Source of the DNA: Lachnospiraceae bacterium
GTDB taxonomy: Bacteria; Bacillota; Clostridia; Lachnospirales; Lachnospiraceae
DNA: 21,085 bases
Reading direction: 5' to 3'
Assembly: GCA_019420465.1 (NCBI GenBank)
Contig: JAHZHB010000014.1
Location: 1-21,085, forward strand
Shown: positions 15,125-21,085 of the stretch, one piece after another
How the letters are laid out: the number at the start of each line of letters is the position of its first letter
Position numbering within the stretch: position 1 is the first letter of the stretch
The notes under the pieces: model-generated
What the model was told of the DNA's origin: nothing
The model's input: only the letters and a program-made list of their open reading frames with translations
The model's database searches: none
Program-made: the position numbers and the translations under genes

Positions 15125-15316
15125 GAAAACCGTACAATACCGTAAAAAGCCGTGGCTTAGGCAGGGAATGCGGATACATCTATGTTTTTTAAGCGACTTT
15201 TGCCGAGCACGACTCCGAGACCTCAGGCTCGGAGCGCGCAGGCGGAGCGCAAAAAACATATATGTATCCGTGTTCTCTGCCTAAGCCACGGCTTTTTATG
15301 GTGTTGTGCGGTTTTC
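15125..15316. repeat. Large imperfect palindrome, two 66-base arms around a GC-rich 60-base centre
   Basis: Left arm 15125-15190 and right arm 15251-15316 are inverted copies without gaps, identical at 59 of 66 positions. Six of the seven differences are transitions; the seventh is a C facing a T. The longest perfect run is 22 base pairs (15143-15164 with 15277-15298). That run is bounded by A5 and T5 tracts, the look of a bidirectional terminator, but the whole is far larger than a normal terminator. The centre (15191-15250) is about 68% G+C. The element starts 7 bases past the argD stop and ends 56 bases before the next gene. No open frame of its own and no clear target-site duplication are visible. 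It may be a MITE-like or REP-like dispersed element, or a structured RNA. Confidence 0.9.
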
Positions 15317-15323
15317 GTCCGTC

Positions 15324-16517
15324 CTATAAACACTCATCCAGTATTTCTACTGCTTTATCCACATCTTTTTCTGTGATCACCAGCGGCGGCAACATTCTCA
15401 GCACATTACTTCCTGCCGAGATCACCAGAAGTCCTTTTTCTCTGGCAGCAGCGATCACCTCGCCCACAGCCTTACCTTCCAGCTCAAGTCCCTGCATCAG
15501 CCCCTTACCTCTGCGTTCCTTCACACAGGCATGCTTTGTAGCCAGCTCATCCAGCTTCTTCTCAAAATACGGCGCGATCTCATTTACATGTTTCAGAAGA
15601 TCCAGCTTCTCAAACTGATCAAATACAGCATTTACTGCCGCACAGGCCAGCGGATTACCACCGTATGTCGTACCGTGATCTCCCGGTACTAAAGAGGCCT
15701 TTGCCGTCTTCTCATTCAGCACAAAAGCACCTACCGGTACACCACAGCCCAGAGCCTTTGCCGAAGTCATCACATCCGGCTTCACCCCGTACTGCTGCCA
15801 TGCAAACATACTGCCCGTACGTCCCATACCACACTGGATCTCGTCCAGGATCAGCAGGATATCCTTCTCATCACAGATCTTCCGCACTTCTTTTAAGAAT
15901 GCCGGATCTGCCGGATAGATACCGCCCTCACCCTGGACCGTCTCCATGATGATCGCACACGTTTTGTCCGTGATCTGTGCCTTCACACTGTCAATATCAT
16001 TAAAATCAGCGAAACGGATACCGCCGATCAGCGGTTTAAACGGGTCCTGATAATGTGTATTGCCCGTTACAGACAGCGCACCGAGGCTTCTGCCATGGAA
16101 TGAAGAATGCATCGCAATGATCTCATGATCGTTCGCATTATCCCGGAGATACGCATATTTTCTGGCTACCTTGATCGCACCCTCGATCGCTTCCGTACCG
16201 CTGTTGGTAAAAAACACCTTTGACATACCGGCGCTTTCCGCCAGCTGCTTTGCTGCCTGTCCCATCGGCACATTGTAGTACAGATTGGAGGTATGGATCA
16301 CCTTGTCGATCTGCGCCTTTAAAGCATCGTTAAACTCCTGATTTCCGTACCCCAAAGCAAATACACCGATACCGGAGGCAAAATCCATATACGCCTTATT
16401 CTCTACATCATACAGATACAGTCCCTCACCGCGCTCCAGTACGATGGGGAAACGGTTATAGGTATGCAGTACATACTGCTCTGACAGTTCCATATAGTCC
16501 TTTGCTGTAGTTTCCAT
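15324..16517 (-). CDS. argD: Acetylornithine aminotransferase
   Basis: ArgD is a PLP-dependent class III aminotransferase. It converts N-acetylglutamate semialdehyde to N-acetylornithine, using glutamate. I start at the ATG at 16517 (397 residues), which lies 7 bases after GAGGA; the adjacent GTG at 16520 is less well spaced. Seen: FTNSGTEAIEGAIKVAR (PLP phosphate site), FHGRSLGALSVTG, the cofactor Asp in ILDEIQCGMGRTG, and the Schiff-base Lys254 in TSAKALGCGVP, followed by GTTYGGNPLACAA. Length is normal. It starts 3 bases after the argB stop, so translation is probably coupled. The large palindrome follows the stop by only 7 bases, without visible damage to the C-terminus (DVDKAVEILDECL). 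Confidence 0.97.
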   Translation of the reverse strand: METTAKDYMELSEQYVLHTYNRFPIVLERGEGLYLYDVENKAYMDFASGIGVFALGYGNQEFNDALKAQIDKVIHTSNLYYNVPMGQAAKQLAESAGMSKVFFTNSGTEAIEGAIKVARKYAYLRDNANDHEIIAMHSSFHGRSLGALSVTGNTHYQDPFKPLIGGIRFADFNDIDSVKAQITDKTCAIIMETVQGEGGIYPADPAFLKEVRKICDEKDILLILDEIQCGMGRTGSMFAWQQYGVKPDVMTSAKALGCGVPVGAFVLNEKTAKASLVPGDHGTTYGGNPLACAAVNAVFDQFEKLDLLKHVNEIAPYFEKKLDELATKHACVKERRGKGLMQGLELEGKAVGEVIAAAREKGLLVISAGSNVLRMLPPLVITEKDVDKAVEILDECL

Positions 16518-16520
16518 CAC

Positions 16521-17423
16521 TTAGTCCTCTTTCTCCGGTTTGTAATATTTTTTTTCCGCATCCTTTAAGATCGCGGTACCGATACCTTTGTTGGTAAAGA
16601 TCTCCAGAAGCAGGCAGTGCGGGATACGGCCGTCCAGGATATGTACTCTGTTTACACCGGCCTCGATCGCTTCGGCACAGTTTGTCAGCTTCGGAATCAT
16701 ACCACCGGTCACATAGCCGTCCGTGATCAGCTGTTTTGCCTCGGATACGGTCAGCTCCGAGATCAGACTTTCCGGATCAGAAGCGTCCTTATATACGCCC
16801 TCGATATCTGTTAAGAAAGCCAGCTTTTCTGCCTGGATGGCCTTGGCGATCGCACAGGCTGCATCGTCCGCATTGATATTGTAGGTATTGTAGTTGTCAT
16901 CCATACCAATCGGACATACGATCGGCAGGAAATCCTTGTCCAGCAAGTCATTTAATAGCTTCGGATTCACCTCTGTCACGTCACCGACAAAACCGATATC
17001 CTGTCCGCCGGAAAGCTTTTTCTCTACTTTTAAAAGTTCACCGTCCTTACCGCTGATGCCGACAGCCTTGATGCCCAGACGCTGTACCAGGTTGACAAGC
17101 TCTTTATTGACCTTGTTCAGTACCATCTCCGCTACTTCCATAGTTTCAGCATCCGTTACACGCAGTCCGTTGATAAATTTCGGCTCCATGCCGACTTTAC
17201 CTACCCAGCGGCTGATCTCTTTGCCGCCGCCGTGTACGATGATCGGCTTAAAGCCAACCAGCTTTAACAGTACACAGTCTGCGATCACGTCTTCTTTCAG
17301 TTTTTCATCGATCATAGCACTTCCGCCGTATTTGATCACGATGACCTTGCGGTTAAACCGCTGTATATAAGGCAGTGCCTCGATCAGCACCTCTGCTTTA
17401 TCAAGAAATTTCTGGTCTACCAT
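16521..17423 (-). CDS. argB: Acetylglutamate kinase, arginine-sensitive type
   Basis: ArgB phosphorylates N-acetylglutamate. Of 300 residues, the core shows KYGGSAM at 31-37, HGGGKEI at 64-70, GLRVTDAETMEVAEMVL and the substrate-binding NINADDAACAIA. An N-terminal helix of about 25 residues precedes the core (KFLDKAEVLIEALPYIQRF). In characterised enzymes such an extra helix makes the hexamer that is inhibited by arginine, whereas the shorter dimeric Escherichia coli enzyme lacks it. In an ArgJ-type pathway this enzyme is the logical feedback point, so arginine inhibition is a reasonable inference. The ATG at 17423 follows GGGAG. The gene lies 49 bases after argJ. Confidence 0.97.
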   Translation of the reverse strand: MVDQKFLDKAEVLIEALPYIQRFNRKVIVIKYGGSAMIDEKLKEDVIADCVLLKLVGFKPIIVHGGGKEISRWVGKVGMEPKFINGLRVTDAETMEVAEMVLNKVNKELVNLVQRLGIKAVGISGKDGELLKVEKKLSGGQDIGFVGDVTEVNPKLLNDLLDKDFLPIVCPIGMDDNYNTYNINADDAACAIAKAIQAEKLAFLTDIEGVYKDASDPESLISELTVSEAKQLITDGYVTGGMIPKLTNCAEAIEAGVNRVHILDGRIPHCLLLEIFTNKGIGTAILKDAEKKYYKPEKED

Positions 17424-17472
17424 TGTTTTTTCTCCCGTTGTATACGTTTATTTTTCATGCAGTCCGAAACCA

Positions 17473-18702
17473 TCAGGAACGGTAATCTGCATTGATCTTT
17501 ACATAATCATAAGTCAGGTCACAGCCCCAGGCTGTCGCTTCTTCAGATCCCATCTTGACATCAGCGATCGCTGTGACTTCCTTCTCAGACAGGATCTTTG
17601 TCGCTACCTCTTCGCTGTAATCACAGGCCACACCGTTTTCGATGATCTGAAGCTTTCCAGCCTTACTCTCAAAGAACAGATCCACCTTTTCCGGATCAAA
17701 CTGCACACCGGAATACCCCATGGCACACAGGATACGTCCCCAGTTGGCATCATGACCGTAGATCGCAGCCTTTGTCAGACTTGAGCAGACAACAGATTTA
17801 CTCAAAATACGGGCATCTTCCTTTGTCCTGGCCCCCACAACCTTTACCTCAAACAGCGCCGTGGCACCTTCGCCGTCTCCGGCGATCTGGCGACACAGAT
17901 AGGCATTGATCGTATGCAGAGCCTCACAGAAGGTCTGGTAATCTTCCCCCTCTTCGGTGATCTCGGGGTTACCGGCCAGTCCGTTTGCCAGCAGAAGTAC
18001 AGTATCGTTTGTGGACGTATCACCATCCACAGACACCATGTTATAGGTATCAATGATATCTGCGCGCAGTGTCTTTTTCAGAAGTGCATCGCTGATCGCC
18101 GCATCCGTCATGATAAAGCCAAGCATCGTGCACATGTTCGGATGGATCATACCGGAACCTTTGCACATACCGCCAAGCGTGACGGTCTTTCCGCCGATCG
18201 TACACTGTACGGCGATCTCCTTTTTATGGGTATCTGTCGTCATGATCGACTGTGCAGCTAGCGTACCTGCCTGTGTCGTATCCGACAGCACACCGGTAAG
18301 ACTCTCAATCCCCTTTTCAATCGTCTCGATCGGCAGCTGTTTGCCGATTACACCGGTCGAAGCTACTAAAACAGCATCTCCCGGAATCGAAAGCATCTCG
18401 CCTGCCTTGTCTGCCATACGTTTGCAGTAGCCCATACCTTCTTCCCCTGTACAGGCATTAGCCACACCGCTGTTGGCAACGACAGCCTGTACAAAAGGAC
18501 TGTTCTCACAGATGTTTCTGTCCCATTTTACCGGAGCTGCCTTGACCACATTGGTCGTAAATGTACCGGCTGCACGGCACGGCACCTCACTGTAGACCAT
18601 AGCCATGTCCTTGACGTTTGCTTTTTTTACACCGGCTGCGATACCGGCTGCCTTAAATCCCTTTGGCGCTGTAACACCGCCTTCGATCACTGTAATACTC
18701 AT
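17473..18702 (-). CDS. argJ: ArgJ, ornithine acetyltransferase (possibly also N-acetylglutamate synthase)
   Basis: ArgJ moves the acetyl group from N-acetylornithine to glutamate, recycling it; some members also make N-acetylglutamate from acetyl-CoA. The precursor has 409 residues and cuts itself in two before a Thr nucleophile. Here the site is KGSGMIHPNMCTML at 181-194, with Thr192 as nucleophile. The residue before it is Cys191 where Ala is the more familiar one. VANSGVANACTG (76-87) and ASTGVIGKQLP are also family motifs, and the C-terminal VKINADYRS matches the usual ending. Whether it is bifunctional cannot be read from the sequence. The ATG at 18702 has only a weak GGGA nearby; a much stronger AGGAGGG lies 26 bases upstream across a small hairpin. 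Confidence 0.96.
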   Translation of the reverse strand: MSITVIEGGVTAPKGFKAAGIAAGVKKANVKDMAMVYSEVPCRAAGTFTTNVVKAAPVKWDRNICENSPFVQAVVANSGVANACTGEEGMGYCKRMADKAGEMLSIPGDAVLVASTGVIGKQLPIETIEKGIESLTGVLSDTTQAGTLAAQSIMTTDTHKKEIAVQCTIGGKTVTLGGMCKGSGMIHPNMCTMLGFIMTDAAISDALLKKTLRADIIDTYNMVSVDGDTSTNDTVLLLANGLAGNPEITEEGEDYQTFCEALHTINAYLCRQIAGDGEGATALFEVKVVGARTKEDARILSKSVVCSSLTKAAIYGHDANWGRILCAMGYSGVQFDPEKVDLFFESKAGKLQIIENGVACDYSEEVATKILSEKEVTAIADVKMGSEEATAWGCDLTYDYVKINADYRS

Positions 18703-18712
18703 ATCTTTTCCC

Positions 18713-18735
18713 GCAGCTTAACCGGCTGCCCTCCT
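18713..18735 (-). promoter_or_regulatory. argJ ribosome binding region with hairpin between AGGAGGG and start
   Basis: On the minus strand AGGAGGG (18729-18735) is followed by a hairpin, GCAGC with GCTGC (18725-18729 and 18713-18717) around a 7-base loop, then GGGAAAAGAT and the argJ ATG at 18702. If folded, the stem would bring the strong Shine-Dalgarno sequence close to the start. The AGGAGG also forms two Arg codons of a tiny open frame. Confidence 0.35.
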
Positions 18736-18744
18736 TTTTCTCAT
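18718..18744 (-). CDS. Possible 8-residue Arg-rich leader peptide in front of argJ
   Basis: An ATG at 18744 opens MRKRRAAG and stops at a TAA 15 bases before the argJ start. Three of eight codons are Arg (AGA, AGG, AGG), and the tandem AGG AGG coincides with the Shine-Dalgarno-like AGGAGG for argJ. Only a weak AAGG lies before the ATG. It may be chance, since an AGGAGG in this frame always reads Arg-Arg, but its place before an arginine gene makes it worth listing. Confidence 0.2.
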   Translation of the reverse strand: MRKRRAAG

Positions 18745-18842
18745 CGGATACCTTATGCTCACTGACCGCCTGTTTTTGTATTTTGCCTACCGGCAGTCAC
18801 TTTGTTATATGATCTTTTCTGTGTTTTTCGAGATTTTTTCTC

Positions 18843-19883
18843 TTACGGGAACATCGGAACCTGTTTCAGGCCTTCATCCTCATCAAAACCAAACAGAAGA
18901 TTCATATTCTGTACAGCCTGTCCGGCTGCTCCCTTGACCAGATTGTCCAGTGCACCCATCATAATGATACGGCCGGTACGCGGATCGATCTTAAAGTTGA
19001 TATCCACATAGTTGCTGCCCTCTACCCATTTTGTCTCCGGGCATTCGCCCTCTTCCAGAACGCGGACAAATCTTTCCTTATCATAATAATCTTTGTAGAC
19101 CTTACGCACCTCTTCGGCTGTTGTTCCCGGTTTCAGACTGGCATAAGCTGTCACCAGAATACCTCTGTTCATCGGCACCAGATGTGGTGTAAAGTTGATC
19201 GTTACCGGCTTGCCGCAGGCATAGGATAACTGTTCCTCGATCTCCGGTGTATGACGATGCGTTGCCACACCGTAGGCTTTCATATTTTCATTAACCTCAC
19301 AGAACAGGTTCGGAAGCTTTGCTCCTCTTCCTGCACCGGATGTACCGGATTTGGCATCGATGATCAGTGTATTCGGATCGATCAGTCCCTCTGCCACCAG
19401 CGGCCTCGTCGTCAGAATGGAACATGTCGTATAGCATCCCGGATTGGCCACGATACGGGCTTTTTTGACTGCCTCGCGGTTTACCTCGCAAAGACCGTAA
19501 ACAGCCTCATCCAGATACTGCGGAGCTTTATGCTCCAGCTTATACCACTCTTCGTACACTTTTACATCCTTCAGGCGGAAATCCGCGCTCAGGTCAATGA
19601 TCTTTACTTTGGAAAGGATCTCTTCATTGACCAGAGATGCGCACAGTCCCTGCGGTGTGGCTGTAAAGATCACATCGGCTTTGTCTGCCAGTTCTTCCAT
19701 GTTATCGTCCATGCATTTAGCATCTACGATCTCAAACATATTGCGGTATACTTCGGCATACTTCTTATCTATATAGCTTCTGGAGCCGTACCATACGATC
19801 TCGACATCCTTATGGCCCATCAGAAGACGTACCAGCTCTGAACCGGCATATCCTGTGGAACCGATGATTCCTGCTCTTACCAT
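18843..19883 (-). CDS. argC: N-acetyl-gamma-glutamyl-phosphate reductase
   Basis: ArgC reduces N-acetylglutamyl phosphate to the semialdehyde with NADPH, the step between ArgB and ArgD. The 346-residue protein starts with the nucleotide-binding GIIGSTGYAGSELVRLL (5-21). It carries the catalytic Cys150 in ANPGCYTT and the loop SGTSGAGRGA (179-188), then THRHTPEIEEQL and the C-terminal GAAGQAVQNMNLLFGF, all typical of the short, bacterial type. The ATG at 19883 follows GAGG with 7 bases between. It is the first gene of argCJBD. A 140-base gap to argJ holds the small Arg-rich frame and hairpin, and no clear promoter. Control is most likely by ArgR at the ARG-box array upstream. Confidence 0.97.
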   Translation of the reverse strand: MVRAGIIGSTGYAGSELVRLLMGHKDVEIVWYGSRSYIDKKYAEVYRNMFEIVDAKCMDDNMEELADKADVIFTATPQGLCASLVNEEILSKVKIIDLSADFRLKDVKVYEEWYKLEHKAPQYLDEAVYGLCEVNREAVKKARIVANPGCYTTCSILTTRPLVAEGLIDPNTLIIDAKSGTSGAGRGAKLPNLFCEVNENMKAYGVATHRHTPEIEEQLSYACGKPVTINFTPHLVPMNRGILVTAYASLKPGTTAEEVRKVYKDYYDKERFVRVLEEGECPETKWVEGSNYVDINFKIDPRTGRIIMMGALDNLVKGAAGQAVQNMNLLFGFDEDEGLKQVPMFP

Positions 19884-19962
19884 GTGTCTACCTCATCTTT
19901 CTCTTATCTTGTTACATCATTTCTGACATACAGTTTCGCTGATTTATTTTTCTCTCTTTATC

Positions 19963-19999
19963 CTGTCATTTTTTCAAAACTACCTATATAAAATGACAG
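19963..19999 (-). promoter_or_regulatory. Hairpin in the argC leader
   Basis: CTGTCATTTT (19963-19972) and AAAATGACAG (19990-19999) are a perfect 10-base inverted repeat around 17 bases. It would be transcribed in the argC leader, about 80 bases before the start codon. There is no T run after it on the minus strand, so it is not a simple terminator. Confidence 0.5.
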
Positions 20000-20032
20000 T
20001 TGTTATGATATACCACTTTTTTTCAGAAGTAA

Positions 20033-20061
20033 AGTATAAATTGCACATTTATTCGTCTTTT
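20033..20061 (-). promoter_or_regulatory. Tentative argC promoter
   Basis: The minus strand has a good -10, TATACT (20033-20038), but the expected -35 position (about 20056-20061, AAAAGA) is poor. The first ARG-box-like site lies exactly between the two boxes and the second begins next to the -35, so a bound ArgR would block polymerase. Start near 20026, leader about 140 bases. Confidence 0.35.
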
Positions 20062-20118
20062 ATGCATATTTATACATACATTTTTGTTGTTTATGCATTT
20101 ATTGTGAATTTTTATAAA
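20042..20118. promoter_or_regulatory. ArgR operator: ARG-box-like sites at 21-base spacing
   Basis: Against the ARG-box core TGMATWWWWATKCA, three 14-base sites match well: 20042-20055 (12 of 14), 20063-20076 (13 of 14) and 20105-20118 (12 of 14). They start at 0, 21 and 63 bases. The empty slot at 42 (20084-20097) holds a half-good site, 10 of 14, with an intact right half TTTATGCA. Paired ARG boxes in known operators are also 21 bases centre to centre, two helical turns. The array fills the space between the argC and argG promoters. This is the core of a 361-base gene-free region (19884-20244). Confidence 0.65.
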
Positions 20119-20126
20119 TTTAGGGG

Positions 20127-20155
20127 TTGATTTTACTGTTTTGTTGATGTATAGT
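20127..20155 (+). promoter_or_regulatory. argG promoter
   Basis: TTGATT (20127-20132), a 17-base spacer and TATAGT (20150-20155) form a good sigma-A promoter facing argG. Transcription would begin near 20162, about 80 bases before the start codon. The last ARG-box-like site ends 8 bases before the -35. Confidence 0.7.
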
Positions 20156-20244
20156 AAATTCCAGCAAAAGAAAAGTAAACGTAACTGTGAAGGTACTGAA
20201 CAATTACGAGTAAACATTTTTCAAATGAGGAGGATATATTTAAA

Positions 20245-21085
20245 ATGAAAGAAAAAGTTATCTTAGCTTACTCCGGCGGTCTGGATACTACCGCTATTAT
20301 CCCGTGGCTGAAAGAGAACTATGATTATGACGTTATCTGCTGCTGCATCGACTGTGGTCAGGGCGAAGAGCTGGACGGTCTTGAAGAGAGAGCACTCTCC
20401 TGCGGCGCTTCCAAATTATATATTGAAAACATTATCGACGAATTCTGTGACGAATACATCGTTCCGTGCGTACAGGCCGGTGCCGTATATGAAAACAAAT
20501 ACCTTCTTGGTACTTCCATGGCACGTCCGGTTATCGCAAAGAGACTGGTTGAGATTGCCAGAAAAGAAGGCGCTACAGCCATCTGCCACGGTGCTACCGG
20601 TAAAGGTAACGACCAGATCCGTTTCGAGCTTGGTATCAAGGCTTTAGCTCCGGACTTAAAGATCATCGCTGCATGGCGTGATGACAAATGGACCATGGAT
20701 TCCCGTGAATCCGAGATCGAATATTGCAAGGCACATGGCATTCACCTGCCGTTCTCCGCAGATTCCAGCTACAGCCGTGACCGTAACCTGTGGCACATCA
20801 GCCATGAAGGTCTTGAACTGGAAGATCCGGCAAACGAGCCGAACTATGACCACCTGCTGGTGCTTGGTGTCAGCCCGGAAAAAGCTCCGGACGAGGGCGA
20901 ATATGTAACCATGACCTTCGAAGCCGGTGTTCCGACCAGCGTTAACGGCGAAAAGATGAAAGTTTCCGATATCATCCGCAAGCTCAACGAGCTGGGTGGT
21001 AAACATGGTATCGGCATCGTAGATATCGTAGAAAACCGTGTTGTTGGTATGAAATCCCGTGGTGTATATGAGACTCCTGGCGGAA
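20245..21085 (+). CDS. argG: Argininosuccinate synthase (N-terminal 280 residues, cut by window edge)
   Basis: ArgG joins citrulline and aspartate with ATP to give argininosuccinate. The frame is open to the right window edge; 280 of about 400 codons are visible. The nucleotide-binding AYSGGLDT is at 8-15, then CIDCGQGEE, the family stretch CHGATGKGNDQIRFE, and the SRDRNLWHISHEGLELEDP stretch that contacts substrate. GAGGAGGA at 20227-20234 lies 10 bases before the ATG. It has its own promoter and is divergent from argCJBD across a shared ARG-box array, so both arms of the pathway are probably repressed together by arginine. argH often follows argG, but that lies outside the window. Confidence 0.97.
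   Translation, partial: MKEKVILAYSGGLDTTAIIPWLKENYDYDVICCCIDCGQGEELDGLEERALSCGASKLYIENIIDEFCDEYIVPCVQAGAVYENKYLLGTSMARPVIAKRLVEIARKEGATAICHGATGKGNDQIRFELGIKALAPDLKIIAAWRDDKWTMDSRESEIEYCKAHGIHLPFSADSSYSRDRNLWHISHEGLELEDPANEPNYDHLLVLGVSPEKAPDEGEYVTMTFEAGVPTSVNGEKMKVSDIIRKLNELGGKHGIGIVDIVENRVVGMKSRGVYETPGG

Noticed and set aside
14631..15284. Plus-strand open frame of 217 codons that runs into the palindrome
   Set aside because: Composition is extreme in His, Pro and Lys, which is the shadow of the membrane protein on the minus strand; there is no ribosome binding site and no known motif.
15117..15326. Target-site duplication flanking the palindrome
   Set aside because: TATA is found on both sides, but at different distances from the arm ends; no convincing direct repeat touches the arms, so transposition is not shown.

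Overview
The window comes from a chromosome of an endospore-forming Firmicute, most likely class Clostridia, family Lachnospiraceae. This assignment is an inference. It rests on sporulation genes (gpr, spoIIP), on the gene order comEC-holA-rpsT-gpr-spoIIP-lepA-hemW (known from Bacillus subtilis and common in Firmicutes), on strong GGAGG ribosome binding sites, and on the protein sequences. I see no phage, insertion sequence, CRISPR, tRNA or rRNA. Nearly everything is on the minus strand; only rpsT and argG are on plus.

Layout. (1) 1-4380, minus: lepA, hemW and the N-terminal half of uvrA, closely spaced. lepA has a good promoter of its own that overlaps the spoIIP stop codon. (2) 4454-6817, minus: gpr then spoIIP, two sporulation genes. 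A sigma-E-like promoter lies between them. (3) 7043-7306, plus: rpsT with its own promoter, leader hairpin and terminator. It converges on a second terminator that ends the competence cluster. (4) 7467-14449, minus: comEA-like gene, response regulator, sensor kinase, GerMN lipoprotein, comEC and holA, packed with gaps of about 2-62 bases. The usual comEB position is taken by a two-component system and a GerMN lipoprotein. (5) 14628-15068, minus: a small YdcZ-type DMT membrane protein. (6) 15125-15316: a 192-base element with two 66-base arms that are near-perfect inverted copies around a GC-rich 60-base centre, 7 bases past the argD stop. (7) 15324-19883, minus: argC-argJ-argB-argD, the acetylated cycle from N-acetylglutamate to ornithine. 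(8) 19884-20244: a 361-base divergent control region with ARG-box-like sites spaced 21 bases apart. (9) 20245 to the window end, plus: argG, cut by the window edge.

How the genes work together: ArgJ, ArgB, ArgC and ArgD make ornithine by the recycling route, and ArgG acts later on citrulline. The shared divergent region suggests ArgR control of both sides. ComEA and ComEC form a DNA-uptake path. The kinase and regulator between them could respond to an envelope or extracellular signal, but nothing in the sequence shows their target. GPR and SpoIIP act in germination and engulfment.

The least explained item is the palindromic element at 15125-15316. The other points worth a second look are the phased ARG-box array, a tiny Arg-rich open frame in front of argJ, the sensor kinase whose best Shine-Dalgarno sequence has no start codon after it, and the altered com locus. 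Gene calls are strong; promoter and operator calls are made by eye and are weaker.
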